This document shows positions 23,530-33,758 of a DNA stretch of 64,000 nucleotides, in pieces. A program made the position numbers and the translations under genes. Origin of the DNA: Geomonas propionica. GTDB taxonomy: Bacteria; Desulfobacterota; Desulfuromonadia; Geobacterales; Geobacteraceae. The notes under the pieces were generated by a model. The model made no database searches. It was not told the DNA's origin and was given only the letters and a program-made list of their open reading frames with translations. The stretch's first letter is position 1; each line of letters starts with the position of its first letter. Location: positions 1 to 64,000 of the forward strand of contig NZ_JAEMHK010000016.1 of assembly GCF_016458235.1 (NCBI RefSeq). Direction: 5' to 3'.

Positions 23530-24609
23530 TTAGTTTTTCACCACCATGGCCGCGACGATGGCCTGGGCGGCGTCGAGCTGCGCCAGGGACCTCGCGTTCT
23601 TCTCCAACTCGGCTACCTGCTCCGGGTGATTCATCAGGTTCAGAATTTCGGCGGCCAGGTGCTCGCCGGTCAAGTCCTCTTCCAGGATCATCCGCCCCGC
23701 GTCACGCTTCACCAGCGACTCGGCGTTCTTCTTCTGGTGGTCGTCGGCCGCAAACGGATACGGGATGAAGATGCACCCCTTGCCGCAGGCGGTCACCTCG
23801 GCGATAGTGGTCGCCCCTGCCCGGCAGAGAACCAAGTCGGCGGCGCCGTAGGCCGCGGACATGTTGTCTATGAAGGAGAGCACCTGCGCCTGGACGCCCT
23901 GGGCCTGGTATCCCTCGCGCACCCGCGCCACGTCCTTCTCCCCGGTCTGGTGCGTGATACGCAGCTTAGACTTCACCTCTCCCAGGTGGGGGATCGCCTC
24001 CAGCATGGCACTGTTGATGCGCTGGGCGCCGGCGCTGCCGCCGAAGACCAGCAGGCCGAAGGTGTCGCCCGTAGTCTTCGTGCGCTGCTCCTGGAAGCTC
24101 CAGAGGATCTCCTTGCGGATCGGGTTACCGGTCATCTGGGTGTTCTTGCCCGGGAAGAAACTGGCCGCTTCCTCCATGGAGATGAAGATCCCGTCGACCA
24201 CCCGGCTCAGCGCCTTGTTGGTGAGACCGGGGGCGGCGTTCTGCTCGTGGATGAAGGTCCGGATCCCCATGCCGCGCGCGGCAAGGAGCATCGGCGCCGA
24301 GGCGTAGCCGCCGACTCCGAGCACCAGGTCGGGCTTGAAGGTCTTCAGGATCTTCCTCGACTGGGAATAGCCGTACAGCAGGCGCCCCGCGCTCAGGAGC
24401 TTCTTGACGGTCCCCATCCCCTTCATGCCGCTGGCGGAGATCAGCTCCAGCTTGTAACCGAGCTTGGGCAAAAGGCGCGCCTCGATGCCGCGTTCGGTCC
24501 CCACGAACAGGACCTCGTTCTCCGCCCCGCGGGCCAGGAACTCCTCGGCCACCGCTATACCCGGGAAGAGATGCCCCCCGGTGCCGCCTCCCGCGATGAT
24601 CAGCCTCAT
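23530..24609 (-). CDS. murG: Undecaprenyldiphospho-muramoylpentapeptide GlcNAc transferase MurG
   Basis: 359 residues, GT28 glycosyltransferase converting lipid I to lipid II on the inner face of the membrane. Motifs: IAGGGTGGHLFPGIAVAEEF (N-terminal glycine loop), VGGYASAPMLLAARG, HEQNAAPGLTNK, LLVFGGSAGAQRINSA, and CRAGATTIAEVTACGKGCIFIPYPFA binding UDP-GlcNAc. The ATG overlaps the ftsW stop by 4 bp. Length is that of the family. Confidence 0.97.
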   Translation of the reverse strand: MRLIIAGGGTGGHLFPGIAVAEEFLARGAENEVLFVGTERGIEARLLPKLGYKLELISASGMKGMGTVKKLLSAGRLLYGYSQSRKILKTFKPDLVLGVGGYASAPMLLAARGMGIRTFIHEQNAAPGLTNKALSRVVDGIFISMEEAASFFPGKNTQMTGNPIRKEILWSFQEQRTKTTGDTFGLLVFGGSAGAQRINSAMLEAIPHLGEVKSKLRITHQTGEKDVARVREGYQAQGVQAQVLSFIDNMSAAYGAADLVLCRAGATTIAEVTACGKGCIFIPYPFAADDHQKKNAESLVKRDAGRMILEEDLTGEHLAAEILNLMNHPEQVAELEKNARSLAQLDAAQAIVAAMVVKN

Positions 24610-25709
24610 GGTGTCCCCCTCATCCGCGTGGAGACGTTGAGCAGGATGCCCACCGCGCAGAGCGAGATGATCAGGGAACTGCCGCCGTAGCTTAAAAACG
24701 GCAGCGCGATCCCCTTGGTGGGCAGGAGCCCGGTGACCACCGACATGTTGATGAAAGCCTCCAGGCCAAGCAGCGTGGCGATGCCGAAGGCCAAGAAACG
24801 GCCGAAGCTGTCCTCGGCGGATATGGCGACCCGGATGCTTCTTTGCACCAACAACAGGAACATCGAGGCGATGACCACCACCCCGATGAACCCCATCTCC
24901 TCACCGAGCACGGAAAGAATGAAGTCGGTATGCGCTTCCGGAAGGTAGAACAGTTTCTGCTTCCCTTCGCCGAGCCCCTGCCCGAAGAAGCCGCCGGTCC
25001 CGAGGGCCAGCCAGGACTGGATGATCTGGAATCCGGCGTCGGTGGGATCCTGCCAGGGATCGAGGAAAGCCGTGATGCGCCTCATGCGGTAGGCCTTGGT
25101 GAAGACCAGATAACAGATGCCGGGCAGCGCCACGAGCCCCATCCCCAGGATGTACTGCACCTTGGTGCCGGCCGCGAAGAGCATGACGATGGCCACCACC
25201 AGCATGGTGAGCGCCGCCCCCATGTCGTGCTGCGCCAGGAGGATGGCGATGAAGACACCCAAGATCAGCATGTACGGGAAGAAGCCGGACATGAACTGCT
25301 TCAGCTTTTCCTGGCGCTTCTCCAGCGAGTAGGCCATGTACATGATCAGCGCCACCTTGGCGAGCTCGGAGGGCTGGAAGTTGAAGCCGGGGAGCCGGAT
25401 CCAGCGCGAGGCGCCCTTGGCGGTCCCGCCGATGCCCGGGACGAACACCAACAGGAGCAGGAAGAAGGTGCCCAAAAAGAGCGGCACCGCCCATTTCTTC
25501 CAGACGTGGTAGTCGACGTGCATGGCGAGCCCCATGCCGATGAAGCCGATCAGGGCGTACAGGGACTGCCGTTTCAGGAAGAAGAAACCGTCGTGGAACT
25601 TCTTGGCCGCCATTACGGAGGACGCGGAGTAGACCATGACCACACCGAAACAGGTGAGGATCACCGCCATCATCAGCACGATCATGTCGTACCCCTCCAG
25701 CTTCCTCAC
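24606..25709 (-). CDS. ftsW: Peptidoglycan glycosyltransferase FtsW
   Basis: 367 residues, SEDS-family polytopic membrane enzyme (about ten spans) that polymerises lipid II at the septum together with FtsI. Recognisable by [15 protein letters not shown], the loop [62 protein letters not shown] and the C-terminal [19 protein letters not shown]. Overlaps murD by 4 bp and murG by 4 bp, so translation is coupled. Confidence 0.97.
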   Translation of the reverse strand: MRKLEGYDMIVLMMAVILTCFGVVMVYSASSVMAAKKFHDGFFFLKRQSLYALIGFIGMGLAMHVDYHVWKKWAVPLFLGTFFLLLLVFVPGIGGTAKGASRWIRLPGFNFQPSELAKVALIMYMAYSLEKRQEKLKQFMSGFFPYMLILGVFIAILLAQHDMGAALTMLVVAIVMLFAAGTKVQYILGMGLVALPGICYLVFTKAYRMRRITAFLDPWQDPTDAGFQIIQSWLALGTGGFFGQGLGEGKQKLFYLPEAHTDFILSVLGEEMGFIGVVVIASMFLLLVQRSIRVAISAEDSFGRFLAFGIATLLGLEAFINMSVVTGLLPTKGIALPFLSYGGSSLIISLCAVGILLNVSTRMRGTP

Positions 25710-27067
25710 GCCTTGGCTTCCTCCTTGGCCGCGCGTACCGCCGCCTTGAAGCGCTCCGCGCGCTCCTCATAGTTCTTGAACATGTCGAAGCTGGAGCAGG
25801 CCGGCGAGAAGAGGACCACGCCGCCGGGCTGGGTCAGCTTGCGGGCGGTCTCAACCGCCTGCTCGAGGGTGTCGGCGAAATGGGTGTCGGTCAGATCGCC
25901 CAGCGCCTGGTGCATGCGCTCGCGCGCCTCGCCGATAAGGACCAGGTGGCTCACCCGCTGCGATACCAGCTGGGCCAGCGGCTCATAGGAGCCCCCCTTG
26001 TCCTTGCCACCGGCGATCAGGGTGATGCCGGAATCGAAGCTCTCCAGGGACTTGACCACGCTGCCGACGTTGGTTCCCTTGCTGTCCTCGTAGTAGGCGA
26101 CGCCGTTCACTTCCTCGACGAACTCCATGCGATGCGGCAGTCCCTTGAAATTCTTCACGGTGCCGTAGGCGCAGTCGCCGTCGCAGCGCATGAGGAGCGT
26201 GGAGGCCATGCTCGCCATGATGTTGTCCAAGTTGTGCACCCCTTTGAGCCTGAAGCCCTCGGTGCCGAAGCGAAGTACCTTGCCGTCATGAGCGAAGGTG
26301 ATGAAGCCGTCGCGGTAGCTGATCCCCTCCTCGAGCTCGTGGAAGCGGCTCATGGGGAAGAGGCGCGCCTTGAGTTTGGAGGCGCAGGCGGCCACCAGCG
26401 GGTCGTCGATGTTCAGCACAGCGAAGTCGTCGGGACCCTGGTTTTCGAGAATGCGCAGCTTGGCGTCGATGTACTCCTGGAAGCTATGGTAGCGGTCCAG
26501 GTGGTCCTCGGTCAGGTTCAGGAGCACCGCGACGTGCGGGCGGAAGCTCTCGATCCCCTCCAGTTGGAACGAGGAGAGCTCGACCACGACGCGCTCGACC
26601 CGCTCGCCGCTCATGGCAAGCTCGATGAGGGGATTGCCGATGTTGCCGCCGACGAAGGTGTCGAAGCCGCACCCCTTGAAGATCTCGCCGGTCAGGGTGG
26701 TCGTGGTGGTCTTGCCATTGGTGCCGGTGATGGCGACCATGGGGGCCTCGATGAACCAGGAGGCGAGTTCCACCTCGCTTACCACGCGGCGTTTCTGGGC
26801 GCGCGCCATCTCCAGCGGCTTTATGTCCATCGGGACGCCGGGGGAGACCACGATCAGGTCGGCCATCAGGAAGCTGTAGGGGACGTGGCGCCCGAGCTCC
26901 AGACAGAGGTCGAGGTCGGAGAGTTCCGCCAGGACGTCCTGCAGAGCCTCGTCGTCGCGCATGTCGGTCACGGTGACCAGGGCACCGCGCTCAGCCAGGA
27001 AGCGGGTCACGGCTACGCCGGTCTTCGCCAGGCCGACCACCAGTATTTTTTTATCCTTTAATTCCAT
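25706..27067 (-). CDS. murD: UDP-N-acetylmuramoylalanine--D-glutamate ligase
   Basis: 453 residues, adds D-Glu to UDP-MurNAc-L-Ala. [19 protein letters not shown] at the N-terminus is the MurD UDP-binding loop; [18 protein letters not shown] is the ATP loop (about 112-129); [17 protein letters not shown] carries the metal-binding His; [17 protein letters not shown] and [12 protein letters not shown] mark the C-terminal domain. Canonical position between mraY and ftsW. Confidence 0.97.
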   Translation of the reverse strand: MELKDKKILVVGLAKTGVAVTRFLAERGALVTVTDMRDDEALQDVLAELSDLDLCLELGRHVPYSFLMADLIVVSPGVPMDIKPLEMARAQKRRVVSEVELASWFIEAPMVAITGTNGKTTTTTLTGEIFKGCGFDTFVGGNIGNPLIELAMSGERVERVVVELSSFQLEGIESFRPHVAVLLNLTEDHLDRYHSFQEYIDAKLRILENQGPDDFAVLNIDDPLVAACASKLKARLFPMSRFHELEEGISYRDGFITFAHDGKVLRFGTEGFRLKGVHNLDNIMASMASTLLMRCDGDCAYGTVKNFKGLPHRMEFVEEVNGVAYYEDSKGTNVGSVVKSLESFDSGITLIAGGKDKGGSYEPLAQLVSQRVSHLVLIGEARERMHQALGDLTDTHFADTLEQAVETARKLTQPGGVVLFSPACSSFDMFKNYEERAERFKAAVRAAKEEAKA

Positions 27068-27090
27068 GTGACCTTCTTCTCCAAGAACCT

Positions 27091-27128
27091 AAATCCCCCC
27101 TGTCCCCCCTTTCGTAAAGGGGGGGACG
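27091..27128 (+). repeat. G-rich palindromic repeat (family P1) between mraY and murD
   Basis: AAATCCCCCCTGTCCCCCC then TTTCGTAAAGGGGGGGACG. Sits in the 114-bp gap inside the dcw operon. Downstream of it a 15-bp direct repeat (GGCTGCTAGCGCTTTTTCAG versus GGCAGCTAGCGCATCTTCAG) overlaps the mraY stop. Confidence 0.8.
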
Positions 27129-27181
27129 CTATGGCAACCGGGGTGGTGATGGCTGCTAGCGCTTTTTCAGGGAGATGGCAG

Positions 27182-28258
27182 CTAGCGCATCTTCAGGGTC
27201 GAGATGGCGACCAGCGCCAGGATGATGGTGATGATCCAGAACCGGACAATGATCTTCGGCTCGGCCACCCCCTTCAATTCAAAATGGTGGTGGATGGGCG
27301 CCATGCGGAAGATCCGCTTGCCGCGGTACTTGTAGGAACCCACCTGGAAAATGACCGAGAGTGCCTCGACTACGAACACGCCGCCCACGATGACCAGCAG
27401 GATCTCCTGCTTGGTGAGGACAGCCAGGGTGCCGAGCCCGCCCCCCAGCGACAGGGAGCCGACGTCACCCATGAAAACCTCGGCGGGGTAACTGTTGTAC
27501 CAGAGAAAACCAAGCCCCGCGCCGACCATGGCCCCGCACAGGACCGCCAACTCGCCGCCCCCCGGAACGTAGGGGATCTGCAGGTAGCCAGAGAGCCTTG
27601 CGTTACCGGCGATGTAGCAGAACAGCATGTAGGTGGCGGCGTTGATGGCCACCGGGCCTATGGCCAGGCCGTCCAGTCCGTCGGTCAGGTTGACCGCGTT
27701 GGAGGCGCCCACGATGACCAGGGTCACAAACGGAATGAAGAGGATGCCCAGTTCCGGGTGCAGCCTCTTGAAGAACGGGAAGTACAGTTCGGTGGAGAAG
27801 CCGGGGAGGTTGTAGAGGAAGATGCCGACGCCGCCGGCGAGGATCACCTGCCAGAACATCTTCTGGCGCGGCGAGAGCCCCTTGGGGTTCTTCTCGACCA
27901 CCTTCTTGTAGTCGTCCACGAAGCCGAGCACGCCGTAACCGACGATGATGAGCAGGGTGAGCCAGATGAAGACGTTCTTCAGGTCGGCCCACAGAAGCGT
28001 CGGCACGATGATGCAGACCAGGATGAGCACCCCGCCCATGGTGGGGGTCCCCTGCTTCTTCAAGTGTGATTCGGGACCGTCGGTACGGATTACCTGGCGT
28101 GCCTGCAGACCTTCCAGCTTCCTGACCACCCAGGGCCCCACGATAAAGGAGAGCACCAGCGCCGTGATCATGGCGTAGATGGTGCGGAAGGTCAGGTATT
28201 TGAAGACGTTGAAGAGTTTGTAATCCGAGGCGAGCGGATATAGCAGATGGTACAGCAT
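27182..28258 (-). CDS. mraY: Phospho-MurNAc-pentapeptide transferase MraY
   Basis: 358 residues, ten-span membrane enzyme making lipid I from UDP-MurNAc-pentapeptide and undecaprenyl phosphate. Motifs: [14 protein letters not shown], the catalytic [26 protein letters not shown] and [12 protein letters not shown]. Length normal. Its start overlaps the murF stop by one base. Confidence 0.98.
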   Translation of the reverse strand: MLYHLLYPLASDYKLFNVFKYLTFRTIYAMITALVLSFIVGPWVVRKLEGLQARQVIRTDGPESHLKKQGTPTMGGVLILVCIIVPTLLWADLKNVFIWLTLLIIVGYGVLGFVDDYKKVVEKNPKGLSPRQKMFWQVILAGGVGIFLYNLPGFSTELYFPFFKRLHPELGILFIPFVTLVIVGASNAVNLTDGLDGLAIGPVAINAATYMLFCYIAGNARLSGYLQIPYVPGGGELAVLCGAMVGAGLGFLWYNSYPAEVFMGDVGSLSLGGGLGTLAVLTKQEILLVIVGGVFVVEALSVIFQVGSYKYRGKRIFRMAPIHHHFELKGVAEPKIIVRFWIITIILALVAISTLKMR

Positions 28259-29667
28259 CAGTCATGCCCCCCTTGTTTCGTGGGTGCCAGCGCCTCTTTT
28301 AACGCCGTTGCCACCTTGTCCATCTTCATGCCGCGCGACCCCTTGAAGAGGACGCAGTCGCCGGGCTCGAGCCAGGCGGTGAGCGCGGAGGCAAGTTCCT
28401 CGTGGCTCGCCGCGTGGAGGATCCGTTCGGCGGGGAGCCCCGCCTCGAGCGCGCCCTTGGCGATTTCCCCGGCGAGCTCTCCCAAGAGGTAGAGCCGCTC
28501 GACGGTCGCCGCCGCCTTGCGGCCGAGCTCCCGGTGCGCTTCCTCGGTGCCCAGGCCTAATTCCAGCATGTCGCCCAGGACCGCCGCGCATCTCGCGCCA
28601 CCTGCCACGTCCTTCAAGGTGGTGAGGGCGGCCGCCATGGAGGCGGGGTTGGCGTTGTAGCTGTCGTCGATGAGCGTCACGCCGGCCACGTCCTCAAGCT
28701 GGAAGCGCTTGTCGTAGGGGGTGAATTCCTCGAGCCCCTGGCGGATCACCGGGCCGGACACGCCCAGGGCGTATGCCGCGGCGGCAGCGGCCAGGGCGTT
28801 GTAGATGTTGTGCCGGCCGTAGGCCTTCAGGGCAACCTGCTCCTCGTCGTCGGGGAGCCGCAGCGTGAAGCTCTCCCCCTCTTTGCCCAGGCTCTTGATG
28901 GAGGCAGAGGAAACCTCGGCGCCGCGCAGGCCGAAGGTGAGCCGGGTCACGTTCAAGTGGGTCGGGCAGGCGGAGACGAGGGGATCGTCCACGTTGTAGA
29001 CAGCAACCGCGCCCTCCTTCAGGCGCAGGAAGAGCTCGCCCTTGGCGCGTGCCACGCCCTCGACGCTCCCCAGGGTCTCCAGATGCGCCGGGAAGGCGTT
29101 GGTGATGATGCCCACCTGCGGCTCGGCGATCTCGGCCAGGCGATCGATCTCGCCGAATTCGCTCATGCCGATCTCGACAACGGCCCAGCGTTCGCGACCG
29201 GTCAAGCGGAACAGGGTAAGCGGCAGGCCGATCAGGTTGTTCAGGTTGCCCTCGGTCTTCAAGCCGGGGCCGGTCTGGGCCAGGATGCGGGCCAGCATTT
29301 CCTTGGTGGTGGTCTTGCCGTTGCTGCCGGTCACCGCGACCACCTTGAGGTCGAAGCGGCGGCGGTGCCAGGCAGCCAGGTCACCCAGGGCGCGCAGGGT
29401 GTCTTTGACAAGAACGGCGCAGGCGCCTGCCGGGACGCCATGTCCGGCGTGCCAGTTCTCGGTCATGAGGAACGCGGCCACCCCGCGTCCTGCAGCGGCC
29501 TCGATGAAGTTGTGGCCGTCGAAGCGCTCTCCCACGAGCGGCACGAACAGCTCTCCCGGGGCGACCTGGCGCGAGTCGGTGGATACGCCCGACACGACGG
29601 TCTGCGCCTCCCCGATCATCCTGCCGCCGGTTGCCTCGGCTATTTCTTTCAGCGTGAACATCGCCAT
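28258..29667 (-). CDS. murF: UDP-N-acetylmuramoyl-tripeptide--D-alanyl-D-alanine ligase
   Basis: 469 residues. Adds the D-Ala-D-Ala made by Ddl. N-terminal MurF domain ([29 protein letters not shown]), ATP loop [18 protein letters not shown] (about 110-127), [18 protein letters not shown], and [18 protein letters not shown] in the C-terminal region. Normal length and canonical position. The murE-murF gap (29668-29919) contains G-rich repeats. Confidence 0.97.
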   Translation of the reverse strand: MAMFTLKEIAEATGGRMIGEAQTVVSGVSTDSRQVAPGELFVPLVGERFDGHNFIEAAAGRGVAAFLMTENWHAGHGVPAGACAVLVKDTLRALGDLAAWHRRRFDLKVVAVTGSNGKTTTKEMLARILAQTGPGLKTEGNLNNLIGLPLTLFRLTGRERWAVVEIGMSEFGEIDRLAEIAEPQVGIITNAFPAHLETLGSVEGVARAKGELFLRLKEGAVAVYNVDDPLVSACPTHLNVTRLTFGLRGAEVSSASIKSLGKEGESFTLRLPDDEEQVALKAYGRHNIYNALAAAAAAYALGVSGPVIRQGLEEFTPYDKRFQLEDVAGVTLIDDSYNANPASMAAALTTLKDVAGGARCAAVLGDMLELGLGTEEAHRELGRKAAATVERLYLLGELAGEIAKGALEAGLPAERILHAASHEELASALTAWLEPGDCVLFKGSRGMKMDKVATALKEALAPTKQGGHD

Positions 29668-29750
29668 CTTGATCCTTGTTTCCTTATGCCACCGAACGCT
29701 AGAGGCGTCCTTAATTCTTAATCCCTGTCAAGGCTAGGTGGTGTCTTCAC

Positions 29751-29864
29751 TCCCCCCTCCCCTCGCGGGAGGGGGATAGGGGGTGGGGGAAGGTGCCACG
29801 GAGTCGCTCTGCTTGCGGCTTCACCCCCCCCCTGCCCCCTCCCGTCAAGGGAGGGGGGGGAGCA
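29751..29864. repeat. Inverted pair of C/G-rich repeats (family P3) between murE and murF
   Basis: TCCCCCCTCCCCTCGCGGGA with GGGGGATAGGGGGTGGGGGA (29751-29790) faces an inverted copy (TCACCCCCCCCTGCCCCCTC ..., 29821-29864). Related single copies lie at 49682-49722, 10876-10911 and 60341-60434. Together they can form a very stable hairpin inside the dcw transcript. Confidence 0.75.
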
Positions 29865-29919
29865 GGCCTGGCCGAAACTGACTAATGTGCCGCAAAATAA
29901 GGGAAAAGGGAACCTTTTT

Positions 29920-31434
29920 TTACGCCCTGAGCTTCAGGGCGGCGGCCGCCTCTTCCCGGTCGTCGAAATGGAATTTCTCGGTGCCGACGATCTGGTAATC
30001 CTCGTGCCCCTTCCCCGCCAGGAGCACGACGTCGCCCGGCCGCGCGGCCAGGATCGCGGCGCGTACCGCGGTGCGCCGGGACTCGATGGTGGCGAAGCCC
30101 TTTTCCCGCAGCCCCCCCTCCAACTCCTCCAGGCTGTACTCTTTCAGCCCCGCCGGGATGCCGGCGCGGACGTCCGCCAGGATCGCCTGCGGATCCTCGG
30201 TGCGCGGGTTGTCCGAGGTGACGATGGCGAGGTCGCTGTAGCGGGCCGCGATCTCCCCCATCACCGGGCGCTTCCCCTTGTCGCGGTCGCCGCCGCATCC
30301 GAAGAGGGTGATGATCCGGTCCGTCTTCAGCTCGGCGATGGTGGAGAGTACGTTCTCCAGCGCGTCGCCGGTGTGGGCATAGTCGACCAGCACGATGATC
30401 CCCTGGTCGTTGGGCACCCGCTCCAGGCGTCCCGGCACTTTCTTGTGCCCCTCGATCCCGGCCTGGATGGTTTCCTTGGGTATGCCGAGGGCAAGCCCCG
30501 CACCGACGGCGCCCATCATGTTGTACAGGTTGAAGCGCCCGAGCAGGTCGGAGTTGATGTTGATCTCCCCCACCGGCGAGTTCAGGCGGCAGCGGATGCC
30601 GTGCACCGAGAAGTTCACCTCGGCGACGCTCAGGTCGGCCGGGCCGTTCACGGCGTAGGTCAAGACCGGCGCGGCAGAATCGGCCGCGATGCGCGCGCCG
30701 TAAGGGTCGTCCAGGTTCACCACGGCGCGCCTGAGCGGCTTGTGCACGTTGGGCGTCAACAGGTCGGTGAAGAGCCGGAGCTTACTCTGGTAGTAGGACT
30801 CCATGTCGAGGTGGTAGTCGAGGTGGTCGCGGGTCAGGTTGGTGAAGATGGCCACGTCGAAGACGCAGCCGTCGGCCCGGCGCTGCTCCAGCGAGTGCGA
30901 GGAGACTTCCATCACCGCGCCCTTCGCCCCCTGGTCCACTAGCTCCCTGAGGATGCGCTGCAGATCCACGGACTCCGGGGTAGTGTTCGGTGCCGGAATG
31001 TTGGTCTCGCCGAAGCGGTAGCTGATGGTGCCCATGACCGCCGGCGGCAGGCCTGCCCGCTCCATGATCCCCTCCACCAGGTAGGTGGTGGTGGTCTTGC
31101 CGTTGGTGCCGGTGATGCCGACCAGCGGGATGTCCCCGGTTGGGGTGCCGTAGAAAACGGCGGCCATGAGGCTCATGGCGCGGCGCGCATCGGGGACCTC
31201 GACGCAGGTAACCCCGGCAACGGCGCAGGGGCGGTCCGCAATAATTGCGACCGCCCCCCCCTTTACAGCGGATGCCACGAATTCGGTCCCGTCGCTCTTT
31301 ACCCCGCGCAGGGCGAAGAAGAGCGCACCGGGCGTCACCTGTCGCGAGTCGTAACAGAGTGACTCTATCTCGATGGCGTCGTCCCCGGTGACGCTGGCGC
31401 CCGGGACACAGGCCAGAAGTTGTCTCAGTTTCAT
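29920..31434 (-). CDS. murE: UDP-MurNAc-L-alanyl-D-glutamate--2,6-diaminopimelate ligase
   Basis: 504 residues. ATP loop [17 protein letters not shown] (about 108-124); EVSSHSLEQRRADGC; NLTRDHLDYH. The motif SDNPRTEDP (about residue 407) contains DNPR, which in known MurE enzymes selects meso-diaminopimelate, so the peptidoglycan should be the usual mDAP type of Gram-negative bacteria. N-terminal domain LCYDSRQVTPGALFFALRG binds the UDP-substrate. Thirteen bp after ftsI. Confidence 0.97.
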   Translation of the reverse strand: MKLRQLLACVPGASVTGDDAIEIESLCYDSRQVTPGALFFALRGVKSDGTEFVASAVKGGAVAIIADRPCAVAGVTCVEVPDARRAMSLMAAVFYGTPTGDIPLVGITGTNGKTTTTYLVEGIMERAGLPPAVMGTISYRFGETNIPAPNTTPESVDLQRILRELVDQGAKGAVMEVSSHSLEQRRADGCVFDVAIFTNLTRDHLDYHLDMESYYQSKLRLFTDLLTPNVHKPLRRAVVNLDDPYGARIAADSAAPVLTYAVNGPADLSVAEVNFSVHGIRCRLNSPVGEININSDLLGRFNLYNMMGAVGAGLALGIPKETIQAGIEGHKKVPGRLERVPNDQGIIVLVDYAHTGDALENVLSTIAELKTDRIITLFGCGGDRDKGKRPVMGEIAARYSDLAIVTSDNPRTEDPQAILADVRAGIPAGLKEYSLEELEGGLREKGFATIESRRTAVRAAILAARPGDVVLLAGKGHEDYQIVGTEKFHFDDREEAAAALKLRA

Positions 31435-31447
31435 ACTTCCCCCATGG

Positions 31448-33412
31448 TCAGGCCGACGGCACGAAGCGTACCCAGACCTGATCCTGCGTGGTGATGCGGG
31501 CTCCCGGCGGCGGGTTCTGCTCCACCGCGCGACCGCTGCCCTGCAACTTGACGTTGAGGCTGCGCTGCTCCATGACCCTCAGTACCTGCCTCATGCTCAT
31601 GCCGCGGAAGTTGGGCATGGTGCCCGCGTCAGCCCCTTCCACCGTCACCCCCTCGACCGCCGCCTGCTCCGCCTGCGGGGTGACCTTGTCGGGTGCCTGC
31701 GCCGGCTTCTTCTTGATGCTCTTGTCCGGCGGGACGTTCAGGTAGCACAGGCTCTGCTGCGCTATGGCGCTGAAGGCCGGAGCTGCGACGACACCGCCGT
31801 ACACGTTGGCGGTCGGCTCGTCCACCATCACCATGATGGCCAGCCGCGGCTTCTCTACCGGCACGAACCCGATGAAGGATCCGATGCGCTTGCTGGCCGA
31901 GTAGCTGCGTCCCTCGACCTTCTGGGCTGTGCCGGTCTTGCCCGCCACACGGTAGCCGTCGACCGCGGCGCCGGTGCCGGTTCCCCCCTCGACCACGACC
32001 CCCTCCAGCATGCGGGCCACGGTTTTGGCGGTTTCAGGCGAGATCACCCTTCTTTTCAACTGCGGCCCGAACTGCTGCAGGACGACCCCTTCGTCGTCGA
32101 CGATCCGGTCCACCAGGTACGGCTTCATCAGGTTGCCGCCGTTGGCGACTGCGGAGACCGCGGCGGTCAACTGCAGGGCGGTGGCGGTCACCCCCTGGCC
32201 GAAGGAGATGGTAGCGAGGTCGATGCCGTACCATTTCTCCTGCGGGCGGAGCATACCGCCCACTTCGCCGGGGAGGTCGATGCTGCTCCTTTCCCCGAAC
32301 CCGAACCCGGTGAGCGCCGTGAAGAGGCGCTGCGAGCCGAGCCTTTGGCCAATCTTGGCTGCGCCGATGTTGCTCGAGTACTTGAGAATCTGCGGTACGG
32401 TCAGGGCACCGTACTTGTGCGTATCGTGAATGGTCCTGCCGTACATGTTGCAGGAGCCGTTCTCGCAGTTGAAGCTATCCCCGGGTCGGATCACCCCCGC
32501 CTCCAGCGCTGCCGCCACCAGGAAGATCTTGAAGGTGGAGCCGGGTTCGAAGCTGTCCGCTATGGCGCGGTTCCTGATCACCCCGGGGGTAAGTTCCTTG
32601 ACGTTGTTCGGGTTGAAGGAGGGGTAGTTGGCCATGGCCAGCACCCGCCCGGTATCGGGCTCCATGACGATCGCGATGCCGGCCTTGGCGCCGTTTTTCT
32701 CGATAGTCTTGGTGAGTTCCTTCTCCGCTATGTACTGGATGTTCTTGTCCAGGGTGAGAACGACGTTACTCCCCTTGGAACCGGCCTTCCCCTCGCTCCC
32801 CTTCTTGAGGGCGATGTCGCGGCCCAAGGCGTCGCGCTCGGTCACCAGGTAGCCGGTGTTGCCGAGGATGATGTTGTCGTACTTCTTTTCCACCCCTTCC
32901 AGGCCGCTCGGGTCCAAGCCGGTGAAGCCTATCACATGGGCTGCGACCTGCGAGTTCGGGTAGAAGCGGCGGCTTTCCTTAACGAAACCGACACCCTCCA
33001 AATCCAGCGCCTTCACTTTTTTGGCCTGCTCGGGGGGCATCCTGCGGGCCAGCCAGACGAAGTTCTTGGCCGCTTTCAGCTTCGCCTCGAGCTCATCCCG
33101 GGATAACCCCAGGGCCGGCGCCAGTTGCGTCGCGGCCTCCGGGATGCTCTCCATGTTCCTGGTCTCTGCATAGCAGGAGTCCATCTCGATGGAGACGGCG
33201 AAGGGCGCGTTGTTGCGGTCGTAGATCCCGCCGCGGCTGGGCGTCAGCGGGATGCTCTTCTGGTGCTGCTTCTCGGCGATCTTCACCAGCTTGTCGTTGT
33301 CCACGACCTGCAGGTAAAAGGCGCGCCCGGTTGCCGCTATGAAGAACCCTACAAAGAGCAGAGCCACGAAACGCATGCGGACCCTGGCCCATTTCTCCCA
33401 CTTATCTATCAC
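31448..33412 (-). CDS. ftsI: Septal transpeptidase FtsI/PBP3 with C-terminal PASTA domain
   Basis: 654 residues, class B penicillin-binding protein. One N-terminal membrane anchor (MRFVALLFVGFFIAATGRAFYL), dimerisation domain, then transpeptidase domain with SxxK in PGSTFKIF (about residue 291), SxN in KYSSNIGA (about 348) and KTGTAQK (about 491). The last 60 residues (TMPNFRGMSMRQVLRVMEQR to WVRFVPSA) form a PASTA domain, which E. coli FtsI lacks but deltaproteobacterial and Gram-positive homologues have. It cross-links septal peptidoglycan with FtsW. Overlaps ftsL by 4 bp. Confidence 0.96.
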   Translation of the reverse strand: MIDKWEKWARVRMRFVALLFVGFFIAATGRAFYLQVVDNDKLVKIAEKQHQKSIPLTPSRGGIYDRNNAPFAVSIEMDSCYAETRNMESIPEAATQLAPALGLSRDELEAKLKAAKNFVWLARRMPPEQAKKVKALDLEGVGFVKESRRFYPNSQVAAHVIGFTGLDPSGLEGVEKKYDNIILGNTGYLVTERDALGRDIALKKGSEGKAGSKGSNVVLTLDKNIQYIAEKELTKTIEKNGAKAGIAIVMEPDTGRVLAMANYPSFNPNNVKELTPGVIRNRAIADSFEPGSTFKIFLVAAALEAGVIRPGDSFNCENGSCNMYGRTIHDTHKYGALTVPQILKYSSNIGAAKIGQRLGSQRLFTALTGFGFGERSSIDLPGEVGGMLRPQEKWYGIDLATISFGQGVTATALQLTAAVSAVANGGNLMKPYLVDRIVDDEGVVLQQFGPQLKRRVISPETAKTVARMLEGVVVEGGTGTGAAVDGYRVAGKTGTAQKVEGRSYSASKRIGSFIGFVPVEKPRLAIMVMVDEPTANVYGGVVAAPAFSAIAQQSLCYLNVPPDKSIKKKPAQAPDKVTPQAEQAAVEGVTVEGADAGTMPNFRGMSMRQVLRVMEQRSLNVKLQGSGRAVEQNPPPGARITTQDQVWVRFVPSA

Positions 33413-33744
33413 TTGACCAGGACCACCTGCTGGTCGGTGGGGAGCGCCATGCCGAGCTCACCCTTGGCCAGCGCCTCGATGCGGGCCGGCGCCTTCAGGG
33501 ACGCCACCTCCACCTTGAGGCGCTTGTTTTCCTGCTGCTGGTCCCTGAACTGGCGGTTGGACTCGCCGATCCTCAGGTTCAGGTCGATCACCTCGACCCT
33601 TGACCAGACGTGGAAGATGGAGACCAGCGTGAGGAGCACCATGACCCCCGTCAGGTAGCGGAAGCTGATCCAGTTTTCTCTTACTACCGCGCCCGGGCGT
33701 GCCGGTGCGGCGACCTTACCGTAGGCAACTTTGCTCTGTGCCAT
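33409..33744 (-). CDS. ftsL: Cell division protein FtsL
   Basis: 111 residues: a short cytoplasmic N-terminus, one membrane segment (FRYLTGVMVLLTLVSIFHVWS) and a periplasmic coiled coil (about 60-100). This is the fold of FtsL, and it sits in the invariant place between rsmH and ftsI. Sequence conservation of FtsL is low, so the call rests on architecture and position. Fourteen bp after rsmH. Confidence 0.9.
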   Translation of the reverse strand: MAQSKVAYGKVAAPARPGAVVRENWISFRYLTGVMVLLTLVSIFHVWSRVEVIDLNLRIGESNRQFRDQQQENKRLKVEVASLKAPARIEALAKGELGMALPTDQQVVLVK

Positions 33745-33758
33745 AGTGCTACCTCTTG

